Assembly: GCA_000720805.1 (NCBI GenBank)
Contig: JODI01000044.1
Span: 6,384 to 70,383 of the forward strand
From: Streptomyces violaceoruber
GTDB taxonomy: Bacteria; Actinomycetota; Actinomycetes; Streptomycetales; Streptomycetaceae
Length of the DNA stretch: 64,000 nucleotides
Reading direction: 5' to 3'
The notes beneath the pieces were generated by a model. The model had not been told where the DNA came from. It worked only from the letters and a program-made list of their open reading frames with translations, and did no database searches. This document shows positions 1 through 8,796 of the stretch, one piece after another (the first letter of the stretch is position 1; each line of letters begins with the position of its first letter). The position numbers and the translations under genes were made by a program.

Positions 1-350
1 CGTGGGCTGGCCGCCATGAAATGCCTGTTCCTCATGCTCATGGGCCAGAACGGAGACCGGGGCCTTCCTGGCGGCAAGCCGGCATGGGGACCCGCGGGCC
101 GGTCAGCGCTCGATCGTGTTCTGAGAGACGGTTCGATGTAGGAAACCGAGGCGACGGCGGCCCGTGCGCAGGCCGTCGACCCCTCCCGTGTTGACGCTCT
201 GTGGCAGCCGTGTCAACGCGTGTGGCAAGCGTGTGGCATCCGTGCAAGATCGATTGTGGGAGTCGCGGGCACTGCCTACGGTCCTGTCCCGGGGGTGAGA
301 ACGATCGCGCCCCGGCTCGCCAAATCGTGCACAGTCTCCGGGAGTTCGTT
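1..350. promoter_or_regulatory. Upstream region of the biosynthetic cassette with phased direct repeats
   Basis: No gene is supported here; open frames on both strands lack codon bias and recognisable motifs. Positions 201-248 carry a direct repeat of the type CGTGTGGCA. Its GTG cores start at 201, 210, 220, 231 and 242, so spacing is 9, 10, 11 and 11 bp, and the copies at 219-227 and 230-238 are identical. Helically phased heptamer-like direct repeats are typical of SARP-type activator sites, but no SARP gene is visible in the window. The block ends about 100 bp before the first cassette gene and is the natural place for its promoter. This assignment is inference. Confidence 0.35.
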
Positions 351-1247
351 GTGCCTCTTTCCCCTGCGGAATTAAGCAAACATGTGTCGCACGAACCCAT
401 CACACGCCTGGGGATCGTCGGTTCGGGGACCATGGGCGCCGGCATCGCCGAACTCTGTGCCGTGCGTGGTCTCGACGTTCGGCTGGTGGTCTCCCGGGAA
501 TCGTCGCTCATCCGGGCGCCCCGTCGTATCGCGGAGTCCCTCGACCGGCGGGTGGCGAAGGGAAAGCTGGACAGGGGGGCGCGCGAGGACGCCGTCGCCC
601 GTATCCACGTCACCACGGACCTGGGCGAACTGGCCGACCGGCATCTGGTCGTCGAAGCCGCGCTCGAGGACGAGGCCGTGAAACGCGAGATCTTCGGCGC
701 CCTGGACAAGGCCGTCCCGCCGGAGACGATTCTCGCCTCGACCACCTCCTCCCTCTCGATCGCCACACTGGCCCGTGCCACCAGCCGGCCCGAGCGGGTG
801 ATCGGCGTGCACTTCTTCAACCCCGTCAGCACGTTGCGGCTGGTCGAGATCGTGCCGACGCTGCTCAGCGACGAGGCGATCTGCGCCCGCGTCGAGCAGT
901 TCGCGACCGACGTCCTGGGCAAGACCTGTGTGCGCACCGCCGATCGCAGCGGCTTCGTCGTCAACGCCCTGCTCATCCCCTATCTGCTGGCGGCCGTCAG
1001 GATGGTCGAAGAGGGCACCGCCTCGGCGGAACAGGTGGACCTGGCCATGGAGCTCGGATGCGCGCACCCCATGGGGCCGCTGAGGCTGGCGGACCTGATC
1101 GGACTCGACGTCGTGGTCGCCATCGCCGACTCCCTGCATGAGGAGTTCAAGCAGCCGCACTATGCCGCTCCTCCGTCGTTGCTGCGGTTGGTCGAGACCG
1201 GCTGGCACGGACGGAAGAGCGGCCGCGGCTTCCACGTCTACTCCTGA
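351..1247 (+). CDS. 3-hydroxyacyl-CoA dehydrogenase (HbdA/FadB2-like)
   Basis: A 298-residue NAD(P)-dependent 3-hydroxyacyl-CoA dehydrogenase, the usual length for the single-domain 3-hydroxybutyryl-CoA dehydrogenase family. The N-terminal Rossmann motif GIVGSGTMGAGIAE lies near residues 21-34, and the family motif HFFNPV with its catalytic His is at 154-159. The C-terminal half is the helical dimerisation domain and ends with the familiar GWHGRKSGRGF segment. I chose GTG 351 because GGAG sits 6 nt upstream and the product then starts just before the Rossmann fold; an in-frame ATG at 201 would add 50 uncharacteristic residues. It is the first gene of a seven-gene + strand cassette and probably interconverts 3-hydroxy- and 3-ketoacyl-CoA for it. 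The substrate is unknown. Confidence 0.85.
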   Translation: MPLSPAELSKHVSHEPITRLGIVGSGTMGAGIAELCAVRGLDVRLVVSRESSLIRAPRRIAESLDRRVAKGKLDRGAREDAVARIHVTTDLGELADRHLVVEAALEDEAVKREIFGALDKAVPPETILASTTSSLSIATLARATSRPERVIGVHFFNPVSTLRLVEIVPTLLSDEAICARVEQFATDVLGKTCVRTADRSGFVVNALLIPYLLAAVRMVEEGTASAEQVDLAMELGCAHPMGPLRLADLIGLDVVVAIADSLHEEFKQPHYAAPPSLLRLVETGWHGRKSGRGFHVYS

Positions 1248-1385
1248 TCCGTTCCTGGCTCATTCCTGATCCGTAGCCGGCTCATTCCTGGTCCGTTGCC
1301 GGGCCCATTCCCGGTCCCATTCCCTGGTCCGTTCCCGGGCCCATTCCCTGGTCCGTTTCTGGCTCCGTTTCTGGTCCGGCCCTGA
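1240..1385. repeat. Stop-anchored degenerate tandem repeat, about 22-24 nt unit
   Basis: The last bases of the dehydrogenase gene, including TGA at 1245-1247, form the first unit of an array of about six degenerate copies with consensus near CATTCCTGGTCCGTTCCCGGGC. The array fills most of the 257-nt gap before the next gene. No spacer structure or hairpin explains it. It is one of a family of similar arrays in this window. Confidence 0.75.
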
Positions 1386-1504
1386 CCCCGGACGCTTCTG
1401 CGCACCTCCCGAGCGTATTCGAGCGGCCGCATCCGGCCGTCGGGCGGTCTTCCGCACGTTTCCCAGGCAGTTCCCCACGACCCAAGGCTGTGAAAGAGCG
1501 CATC

Positions 1505-2716
1505 ATGAACGCATTCCTCAATGTCAAGAAGTCAGCCGAAATAAGTGACGTCTTCTGGGACGTCACCGAAGAGGCCGGCCTGTTCGACGTCGTCGTCAAG
1601 GGACTGGGCGACGGAGAGCACCGGGCGATAGACGACGGACGCGAGTTCATCAACATGTCCTCGTACTCGTACCTGGGCTTGGACACCCACCCCGGACTCG
1701 TCCGGGCCGCGGCGGACGCCGTGCTGGCCGAAGGGGCGCTCAACACCTCGACGTCCCGCATGCGGGTCCGGTTCGAGTCGCTGCGCAACGCGGAGGAGGC
1801 GCTGTCCGGCCTGTTCGACGCCGAGGTGGTCACCGTGGCCTCCTGCGCCGCCGCGGCCTGGGCCACCCTTCCGCTGGTCGCCTCGGGCCTGTTCACCGAC
1901 GGTGAGCCGCCGCTCATGGTCTTCGACCGCAACGCCCACTTCTGCCTGAACGCGATGAAGCCCAGCGTCGCCGACGAGACCGAGGTGACCACGGTCCGGC
2001 ACAACGACGTAGGGGCCCTGGAAGAACTCTGCAAGCAGCACAAGCGGATCGCCTACGTCGCCGACGGCGTGTACAGCACCGGCGGCCAGGCGCCCGTCCG
2101 GGAACTGCTGCGCCTCCAGGAGAAGTACGGCCTGTTCCTCTTCTTCGACGAGGCCCACGGCATCTCCACCGTGGGCGAGCGGGGACGAGGCGTCGTACTG
2201 AGCGAGATGGGCGAGATCAACGACCGGACGCTGATCATCACATCCCTGAACAAGGGCTTCGGAGCCTCGGGCGGCGCCGTGCTGCTCGGACCCCGCGGAT
2301 CCGCGCGCAGACGGACCCTCACCATCCGCAACGGCGGCCCCATCATGTGGTCGCAGCGCATCAACACGGCCGGGCTCGGAGCGGTGCTCGCCTCGGCCGA
2401 GCTGCACGGGACAGAGGAGTTGACGGACCTGCAGCGGCGGCTGCAGGAGAACATCGCGCTCTTCGACAGCCACATCACCACGGAGCAGCACGGCGACGGT
2501 CTGCCGATCCGGCACGTCAACCTCGGTGACGAGGGGGCGACCGTGCGGCTCGCCCAGCGGCTGTTCGAGGAGGGCTTCTACTCCTCCCCGATCTTCTTCC
2601 CCGTCATCGGCCGCGGGAAGGCCGGTCTGCGGTTGATGCTGCGGGCCAACATGCACAAGGCCGACGTCGACCGTTTCTGCCTGCTGCTGAAGAAATGGCG
2701 GGACCAGCTCGACTGA
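1505..2716 (+). CDS. Alpha-oxoamine synthase (BioF/KBL/CqsA-like PLP enzyme)
   Basis: A 403-residue fold-type I PLP enzyme of the alpha-oxoamine synthase family (8-amino-7-oxononanoate synthase, 2-amino-3-ketobutyrate CoA ligase, CqsA). These enzymes join an amino acid to an acyl-CoA with loss of CO2, giving an alpha-aminoketone. Visible hallmarks are the FFDEAHG segment (Asp near 215 contacts the PLP nitrogen), the Schiff-base lysine at about 250 in SLNKGFGASGG, and the substrate-binding stretch MSSYSYLGL near the N-terminus. The start could also be GTG 1490; ATG 1505 was preferred because AAAGAG precedes it at suitable distance. No biotin genes are nearby, so a biosynthetic role in a natural product is more likely than biotin synthesis. 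The neighbouring acyl-CoA carboxylase and ATP-grasp ligase suggest it condenses an amino acid with a carboxylated acyl-CoA. Confidence 0.85.
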   Translation: MNAFLNVKKSAEISDVFWDVTEEAGLFDVVVKGLGDGEHRAIDDGREFINMSSYSYLGLDTHPGLVRAAADAVLAEGALNTSTSRMRVRFESLRNAEEALSGLFDAEVVTVASCAAAAWATLPLVASGLFTDGEPPLMVFDRNAHFCLNAMKPSVADETEVTTVRHNDVGALEELCKQHKRIAYVADGVYSTGGQAPVRELLRLQEKYGLFLFFDEAHGISTVGERGRGVVLSEMGEINDRTLIITSLNKGFGASGGAVLLGPRGSARRRTLTIRNGGPIMWSQRINTAGLGAVLASAELHGTEELTDLQRRLQENIALFDSHITTEQHGDGLPIRHVNLGDEGATVRLAQRLFEEGFYSSPIFFPVIGRGKAGLRLMLRANMHKADVDRFCLLLKKWRDQLD

Positions 2717-2816
2717 GTCCCCGACCGCTTCACGCGAGCCACGAGTCCATGAGTCGACGGGAACAGCGCGATCACGGAGATCAGCGCGTCAACAGGGGAG
2801 CCGAGGACGTCAGCGG

Positions 2817-4421
2817 ATGGCTGTACTCACCACTAACATCGACACCGGATCAGAGACCTTCCGGCGTAACGCCGAGGACTTCGAACGCAGACGGGACGCC
2901 GTCGAGCGGGCCCGGGCAGCCGCGCTGGCCGGCGGCGACGACCGCGCCCGTCGCAAGCACGCCGAGCGCGGCAAGCTCACCGCACGGCAGCGGATCTCCC
3001 GGCTGCTCGACCCCGGGACCGCGTTCCTGGAGATCGGGCAGCTGGCCGCGCACGACGTCTACGACCAGGCGGTGCCCTCGGCCGCGCTGGTCACCGGAAT
3101 CGGGGTGGTCGCCGGCCGCCTGGTGACGGTGTTCGCGAACGACGCCACGGTCAAGGGTGGCACCTACTTCCCGCTCGGCGTGCGCAAACACCTGCGCGCT
3201 CAGGAGGTCGCGCGGGAGAACGGCCTGCCCTGCGTCTACCTGGTCGACTCCGGCGGGGTGTACCTGCCCCTCCAGGAGGACCTCTTCCCCGGGGAACACC
3301 ACCTGGGCCGGATCTTCCGCAACATCGCCGAGATGTCGGGCGCCGGCATCCCCCAGATCGCGGCGGTCATGGGATCGTGCACGGCCGGCGGCGCGTACAT
3401 CCCGACCATGTGCGACGAGGCGGTGATCGTACGCGGCACCGGCACGGTGTTCCTCGGCGGACCGCAGCTGGTCAAGGCGGCCACGGGCGAAGTCGTCGAC
3501 GCGCAGACGCTGGGCGGGGCCGACCTGCACACGCGGGTCTCCGGCGTGGCCGACCACTTCGCCGAGGACGACGAGCACGCCCTGGACCTCGTCCGCGAGA
3601 TCGTCTCCCGCCACCCCGCGCCGACCGTGAGCGAGCCACCCGTCCCGCCCCGGGAACCCCTTTACGACCCCGCCGAACTGCCCGGCATCGTCAGTGCCGG
3701 ACTGCGCGAGCACATCCCCGCCCGCGAGATCCTCGCGCGGCTGCTGGACGGAAGCGAATTCTCCGAGTACCGGGCCCGCTACGGGACCACGATCGTCTGC
3801 GGCACCGGCCGCATCGGCGGGTATCCGGTCGGCGTCGTCATCAACGACGGCATCCTCTTCCCGGACAGCTCGCTGAAGGCGGCCAATTTCGTCGAGTTGT
3901 GCGTTCAACGGGACATCCCCCTGCTGTTCCTGCACAACATCAACGGCTTCATGGTCGGCTCCCAGTACGAGGCCGAGGGCATCGCCAAACACGGGGCGAA
4001 GCTCGTCAACGCGGTCTCCACCGCGCGCGTCCCGAAGTTCAGCATCGTCGTCGGCGGCAGCTACGGCGCGGGGAACTTCGCGATGTGCGGCCGGTCGATG
4101 GGCCCGCGGCTCATGGCCATGTGGCCGAGCGGCTCCTCCACCGTGGTCGGCGCTGAACAGACCGCGACGGTGATGGCGCTGATCCGCAAGGACCAACTGG
4201 CCAAGCAGGGCAGGACGCTCACCGACGAGGAGGAGCAGGCGATCCGGCAGCCGATCGTCGAGGCGTACGAGAAGCAGTCCCAGCCCACCTACTTCGGGGC
4301 GCGGCTGTGGGTGGACGCGGTGATCGACCCCGTGCAGACCCGGGAGTGGATGACGCTGAGCCTGGCCATGGCCGCCGGCTCGCCCAAGCAGGAGACGCGT
4401 TTCGGCGTCTTCAGGATGTGA
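2817..4421 (+). CDS. Acyl-CoA carboxylase beta (carboxyltransferase) subunit, MCC/GCC-like
   Basis: A 534-residue carboxyltransferase that transfers CO2 from carboxybiotin to an acyl-CoA. It resembles the beta subunit of 3-methylcrotonyl-CoA or geranyl-CoA carboxylase more than the propionyl/acetyl type: it has NDATVKGGTYFPLGVRKHLR, the oxyanion segments MGSCTAGGAYIP and GGSYGAGNFAM, the NINGFMVG stretch and the FGVFRM terminus. Residues that decide substrate cannot be read with certainty. The ATG start follows GAGGA by 10 nt. It lies 100 nt after the synthase gene and 6 nt before the alpha subunit, so the two subunits are co-translated. In this setting it probably supplies a branched or unsaturated dicarboxylic acyl-CoA rather than degrading leucine, since no isovaleryl-CoA dehydrogenase or HMG-CoA lyase is present. 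Confidence 0.88.
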   Translation: MAVLTTNIDTGSETFRRNAEDFERRRDAVERARAAALAGGDDRARRKHAERGKLTARQRISRLLDPGTAFLEIGQLAAHDVYDQAVPSAALVTGIGVVAGRLVTVFANDATVKGGTYFPLGVRKHLRAQEVARENGLPCVYLVDSGGVYLPLQEDLFPGEHHLGRIFRNIAEMSGAGIPQIAAVMGSCTAGGAYIPTMCDEAVIVRGTGTVFLGGPQLVKAATGEVVDAQTLGGADLHTRVSGVADHFAEDDEHALDLVREIVSRHPAPTVSEPPVPPREPLYDPAELPGIVSAGLREHIPAREILARLLDGSEFSEYRARYGTTIVCGTGRIGGYPVGVVINDGILFPDSSLKAANFVELCVQRDIPLLFLHNINGFMVGSQYEAEGIAKHGAKLVNAVSTARVPKFSIVVGGSYGAGNFAMCGRSMGPRLMAMWPSGSSTVVGAEQTATVMALIRKDQLAKQGRTLTDEEEQAIRQPIVEAYEKQSQPTYFGARLWVDAVIDPVQTREWMTLSLAMAAGSPKQETRFGVFRM

Positions 4422-4427
4422 GGGGCC

Positions 4428-6443
4428 GTGCTGAAACGAATCCTGATCGCCAACCGTGGTGAGATCGCGCGACGGATCGCCCGCACCTGCGCGCGGCTCG
4501 GCATCGAGTACGTCTGCGTGTACTCGGACGCGGACGCCGGAGCCGACCACCTGACCGGCGCCTTCGAGAAGGTCCGCGTCGGCGCGGCCCCGGCGGCGCG
4601 GAGCTACCTCGACATCGACGCGCTGATCGACGCGGCGCTGCGCCACGGGTGCGACGCCGTCCACCCCGGCTACGGCTTCCTCTCCGAGAACCCGCGGTTC
4701 GCCGAGCGGGTCGTCGAGGCGGGCCTGACCTTCGTGGGGCCCCGGCCGGAGACCATCCGTGCCATGGGCGACAAGGCAACGGCCCGCAAGCTGATGGCAG
4801 CGGCGGGCGTGCCGGTCCTGCCCGGCTCGCGGGAGGCCACCGAGTCGCAGCCCGAGCTGGCCGCGGACGCGCGGAGCATCGGCTACCCGCTGATCCTCAA
4901 GCCAGTCGCGGGAGGAGGCGGCAAGGGCATGCGGGTGGTGACCGACGAATCCCAGCTGGCCGACGCGGCGGCCGAGGCCATCCGGCTGGGACGCGCCGCC
5001 TTCGGAGACGGGCGGGTGCTCGCCGAGCGGTACGTCCCCTCGCCCCGCCACATCGAGGTGCAGGTCTTCGGGGATACCCAGGGCTCCGTCGTCCACCTGT
5101 ACGAGCGGGACTGCTCGCTCCAGCGCCGGCACCAGAAGATCGTCGAGGAAGCGCCGGCCTTCGGCCTCGACGAGTCCGTACGCACGGCGATGCTCAGCGC
5201 CGCCGTCCGCGGGGCGCAGGCGCTGGGCTATGTCAACGCGGGCACCTTCGAGTTCATCCTGGGGCCCGACGGAGACTTCCACTTCCTGGAGGTCAACACC
5301 CGGCTCCAGGTCGAGCACCCGGTGACCGAGGAGATCACCGGCATCGACCTGGTCGAGTGGCAGCTGCGCGTCGCGGCGGGCGAACAGCTGCCGGTGACCC
5401 AGGAGGAGATCACCAGCAGCGGCCACGCGGTCGAGTGCCGGGTGTACGCGGAGGACCCCGCGGCCGGATTCCGGCCGGCGCCGGGCCGGGCGGTGTACGC
5501 GCGATGGCCGGACGCCGTGCGGGTGGAGGCGGCCTTCGACACCGCGGGCGAGGCATCGCAGCACTACGACCCGCTGGTCGCCAAACTGGTGGCGCACGGC
5601 CCGGACCGTGCTGCGGCGCTGCGCCGGCTGCGTGAGGCGCTCGGCTCCACCACCGTCCTCGGCCTGACGACCAACGTCGGCTACCTCACCCGCCTGCTGG
5701 GCGAACCCCGCGTACTGGCGGGACGTACGCACACGCACCTGGTGGACGGCGTAGCACCGGCCGACGGCCACGAGACCGTGGACCTCGCCATCGCCTGTGC
5801 CGCCTCGATGGCGGCCATGCCCGCGCCCGACACCGCCTCCCCGTGGTTCGGGCGACTCGGACCCCTCGACCGCGCGGCGCTGGCGCCCGACGCCCCGCTG
5901 GGCCGGATCACGGTTCGCTGCCGCGGCAGCCGGCGACAGGCGGACATCACTGCCCGGACCGGCTCCGTCCTGGCCGTCCGCGTCGGGGACCGGACCGTCG
6001 ACGTACGCATCGCCCGGCAGGGCCCGGTGTGGACCGGCCACGCCGGGGGACACCGGTGGTCCGGCACACGCGTCGGCGCCGACGTCGAACTGTGCGTCGA
6101 GGGCAACCGGTTCACGATCACCGACGACGTCCGCTCCGACCGGGACACCGCGGAGTCGGACAACGTCCTGCGCGCCTCGCTCCCCGGCGTCGTCGTCCTG
6201 CTCCCGCACGCCGAGGGAGACCGGGTCGAAGCCGGTGAGACGGTCGTCGTGATCGAGGCCATGAAGATGGAGCACCGCCTCACCGCGCCCGTTCCCGCCA
6301 CGATCGGGAAGCTCGGCTGCGCACTGCACGCCCCCGTGGCGGCGGGCCAGGTCCTGGCAGTGCTGCTGCCCGAAGAATCCTCAGGGCCCCCACCGGGACA
6401 GCCGGCCCGGCCCGCACCGGAACGGAGCGAACATGTCCGCTGA
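4428..6443 (+). CDS. Acyl-CoA carboxylase alpha subunit (biotin carboxylase plus BCCP)
   Basis: A 671-residue biotin-dependent carboxylase alpha chain. Residues 1-450 are a biotin carboxylase with the start LKRILIANRGEIARRI, an ATP-grasp glycine-rich loop GGGGKGMRVV and the catalytic EVNTRLQVEHPVTE segment. A variable linker domain follows, then a C-terminal biotinyl domain with EAMKMEH; the biotinylated Lys is about residue 613. The product carboxylates its own biotin and passes CO2 to the beta subunit encoded just upstream. The GTG start follows the beta stop by 6 nt, and its 3' end overlaps the next gene by 11 nt, so the genes are tightly coupled. A dedicated alpha chain inside the cassette argues for an independent carboxylase. 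Confidence 0.9.
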   Translation: MLKRILIANRGEIARRIARTCARLGIEYVCVYSDADAGADHLTGAFEKVRVGAAPAARSYLDIDALIDAALRHGCDAVHPGYGFLSENPRFAERVVEAGLTFVGPRPETIRAMGDKATARKLMAAAGVPVLPGSREATESQPELAADARSIGYPLILKPVAGGGGKGMRVVTDESQLADAAAEAIRLGRAAFGDGRVLAERYVPSPRHIEVQVFGDTQGSVVHLYERDCSLQRRHQKIVEEAPAFGLDESVRTAMLSAAVRGAQALGYVNAGTFEFILGPDGDFHFLEVNTRLQVEHPVTEEITGIDLVEWQLRVAAGEQLPVTQEEITSSGHAVECRVYAEDPAAGFRPAPGRAVYARWPDAVRVEAAFDTAGEASQHYDPLVAKLVAHGPDRAAALRRLREALGSTTVLGLTTNVGYLTRLLGEPRVLAGRTHTHLVDGVAPADGHETVDLAIACAASMAAMPAPDTASPWFGRLGPLDRAALAPDAPLGRITVRCRGSRRQADITARTGSVLAVRVGDRTVDVRIARQGPVWTGHAGGHRWSGTRVGADVELCVEGNRFTITDDVRSDRDTAESDNVLRASLPGVVVLLPHAEGDRVEAGETVVVIEAMKMEHRLTAPVPATIGKLGCALHAPVAAGQVLAVLLPEESSGPPPGQPARPAPERSEHVR

Positions 6444-7701
6444 GCCCACCGCCCGCCCCACGCTGCTGCTCGTCGGCGGCGCCCGCGCCGTGACGGTCAG
6501 CCTCGCCATGGTGACCGACGCCCTGGAGCAGGCCCGCGCACGCGGTATCCGCACCCACGTCGTCGCCCCGGCCGCCGCGCTCGCCGCGACCCCCGACGTG
6601 CTCGCCGCCGCCGACGCCGTTTCGGCGGTCGACTTCGCCGATCCGTCGGCGACCGCGCGATGGGCCGCCGACGAGGCGGCGCAGGGCCGCACGATCGACG
6701 CCGTCTACGCGCTGCAGGAGATGGCCCAGGTCACCGTCGCGGAGACCGCGCGGGCCGTCGGCGCCGCCGGTAATCCGCCCGAGGCGGTCCGCCGTATCCG
6801 TACGAAGGACGTGTGCCGGGCGGCACTGTCCGAGGCCGGCTTCCCCCAGCCGCCGGTGCGGCTGTGCGGCGGCGCGGCCGAGGCCGAGGCGTTCATGGCG
6901 GAGGTCCCCGGCCCCTGGGTGGTCAAGCCCCGCGACGCCATGGGCAGTATCGGCGTGAGCCTCGTCGAGACGCCGGAGCACCTCGGGCAGGCCCTTGCCG
7001 CGCTCCCGGACCCGGACCGTTTCCTCGTCGAACAGTTCGTGACCGGACCGGAGTTCAGCGTCGAGGGCGTGTTCCTGGACGGGCAGCCGCACATCTTCGC
7101 CATCACGGCGAAGGACAAGGCCGAGCCACCCTTCTTCGTCGAGATCGGGCACACGCTTCCCGCGGTCCTCTCCGCGGCCGACGAGTACCGCGTCAAGGAG
7201 CGGGTCACCGCCGCACTGCGCGCCCTCGGCCTGCGCGTCGGCGCCTTCCACGTGGAGCTCTGGCTCACCGCGGACGACGTGGTGCTCGGCGAGGTCCACG
7301 GCCGCTACGGCGGTGACTGGATCCACCGGATGCTCGAACACGCCGTCCCGGGACTCGACCTGTACGGCGTCGTCTACGACGACCTGCTCGGACGCCGCCG
7401 GCAACCGGCCGGGTATCTGCCGGAACGCGGCGCGGCCGTCCGCTACTTCACCCCGCCGCCCGGCAGGCTGCTCGCGGTCGAGGGGTGGGACGAGGTGCGC
7501 CGTCACCCGGCGGTGCTCTACGCCGAACTGTCCGCCGGCCCCGGCGACCGCATCCGGCCGCTCCGCAGGTCCAGCGACCGCGCGGGACTGATCGTGGTCG
7601 GCGCGCAGGACGCCCCGGCCGCCGAGAAGCTGGCGCGCGAACTCGTCGAATCCGTCCGCTTCACGGTGGAGCCCGACGGCCCGGCCGGCCCGTCCGCCTG
7701 A
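6433..7701 (+). CDS. ATP-grasp carboxylate-amine ligase
   Basis: A 422-residue ATP-grasp enzyme resembling L-amino-acid ligases and PGM1-type peptide ligases. These activate a carboxylate as an acyl phosphate and join it to an amine. The central ATP-binding part contains WVVKPRDAMGSIGV (phosphate loop) and FLVEQFVTGPEFSVEG. The metal-binding end is GEVHGRYGGDWIHRM, equivalent to the EVNGRxGGD motif of amino-acid ligases but with His for Asn in the second position. The N-terminal domain (about 1-110) is a Rossmann-like pre-ATP-grasp domain. The start overlaps the carboxylase alpha gene by 11 nt. Next to an alpha-oxoamine synthase it could add an amino acid to the aminoketone, as in ketomemicin-type pseudopeptides; this is inference. 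Confidence 0.82.
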   Translation: MSAEPTARPTLLLVGGARAVTVSLAMVTDALEQARARGIRTHVVAPAAALAATPDVLAAADAVSAVDFADPSATARWAADEAAQGRTIDAVYALQEMAQVTVAETARAVGAAGNPPEAVRRIRTKDVCRAALSEAGFPQPPVRLCGGAAEAEAFMAEVPGPWVVKPRDAMGSIGVSLVETPEHLGQALAALPDPDRFLVEQFVTGPEFSVEGVFLDGQPHIFAITAKDKAEPPFFVEIGHTLPAVLSAADEYRVKERVTAALRALGLRVGAFHVELWLTADDVVLGEVHGRYGGDWIHRMLEHAVPGLDLYGVVYDDLLGRRRQPAGYLPERGAAVRYFTPPPGRLLAVEGWDEVRRHPAVLYAELSAGPGDRIRPLRRSSDRAGLIVVGAQDAPAAEKLARELVESVRFTVEPDGPAGPSA

Positions 7702-7769
7702 TGGGCCGCCACCCGTACGGCGCCGACACCACTGCCACGACCACCCGCAACGCCCCGAGGACGGCCGTC

Positions 7770-8756
7770 ATGAACCACGTCATCGGCGTTCTGGGCACCG
7801 GTTCCTACGTGCCCGAACGCATCGTCCCCAACGCGGAGATCGCCGCACCCGCGGGGGTGGACGCCGCCTGGATCGAGCGCAGGACCGGCATCCGCCTGCG
7901 GCGCCGGGCGGCCGCCGACCAGGCCACCTCCGACCTGGCGGCGCGCGCCGCGCAGCGCGCCCTGGCAGCGGCCGGTCTCGACGCCTCCGACATCTCCCTC
8001 GTCGTCGTGGCCACCTCCACACCCGACCAGCCCCAGCCGGCCACCGCGAGCTTCGTCCAGGACCGGATCGGCGCGGTCCAGGCGGCCGCCGTCGACGTCA
8101 ACGCCGTGTGCAGCGGCTTCGTCTACGCCCTGACACTGGCCCGCGGACACCTCGTCGCCGAGGGCTCCGGCGGCGCGGCACTCGTCATCGGCGCGGACGT
8201 GTACTCGCGCATCCTCGACCCCGAGGACCGCAGGACCGCGGTCCTCTTCGGCGACGGCGCGGGCGCCGTGGTCCTCGGCCCGGTGGCACGCGGACGCGGA
8301 CTGTACGCCGCCAGGCTGCGCGGATTCGGCGGGTACCACGACCTGATCCGGGTCGAGGCCGGGGGATCCAGGCTGCCCGCCTCCGAGCGGACGGTTCGCG
8401 AGGGCCGTCACCACTTCCGCATGGAGGGACGGGCGGTACGGGAATTCGTCGCCGACGTCGTGCCCAAGCTGGTGAACGAACTGCTCGTGGAGCACGCCGT
8501 ACCGGCCGAATCGATACGGCACTTCATTCCGCACCAGGCCAACGGCGTCATGCTCGGCGAGCTCTCCGGACTGCTCTCACTGCCCTCGGCGACGACCCAC
8601 GTCAACGTGGACCGCCTCGGCAACACCGGCGCCGCCTCCATACCCGTCGCGCTCGACGAGGCATGGCGCGAGCAACGGATCGGCCCGGGCGAGACCGTGC
8701 TGCTCGCGGCCTTCGGAGGCGGCATGAACAGCGCGCTGGCGCTCCTGCAGCGGTAG
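7770..8756 (+). CDS. Beta-ketoacyl synthase III (FabH/KASIII-like)
   Basis: A 328-residue thiolase-fold enzyme with the complete KASIII triad: Cys about 114 in NAVCSGFVYAL, His about 255 in FIPHQANGVM and Asn about 285 in RLGNTGAASIP. Length and the N-terminal GTGSYVPE match FabH-like enzymes. No acyl carrier protein or FabD gene is near, so it may use CoA substrates, as some KASIII homologues in secondary metabolism do; acyl transfer to O or N is another option. The ATG start is preceded by GAGG. It follows the ligase gene by 68 nt and precedes the exporter by 40 nt. The primary-metabolism fabH lies in the fab operon in Streptomyces, so this is probably a dedicated copy. Confidence 0.85.
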   Translation: MNHVIGVLGTGSYVPERIVPNAEIAAPAGVDAAWIERRTGIRLRRRAAADQATSDLAARAAQRALAAAGLDASDISLVVVATSTPDQPQPATASFVQDRIGAVQAAAVDVNAVCSGFVYALTLARGHLVAEGSGGAALVIGADVYSRILDPEDRRTAVLFGDGAGAVVLGPVARGRGLYAARLRGFGGYHDLIRVEAGGSRLPASERTVREGRHHFRMEGRAVREFVADVVPKLVNELLVEHAVPAESIRHFIPHQANGVMLGELSGLLSLPSATTHVNVDRLGNTGAASIPVALDEAWREQRIGPGETVLLAAFGGGMNSALALLQR

Positions 8757-8796
8757 CGCCCGGACACAAGGAACCGGACAAGGAAAGGGTCGACTC

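Noticed and set aside
2850..6329. 1159-residue minus-strand frame under the carboxylase genes
   Set aside because: Both carboxylase subunits on the + strand are unmistakable; the antisense product is Asp/Gly/Arg-rich low-complexity text.
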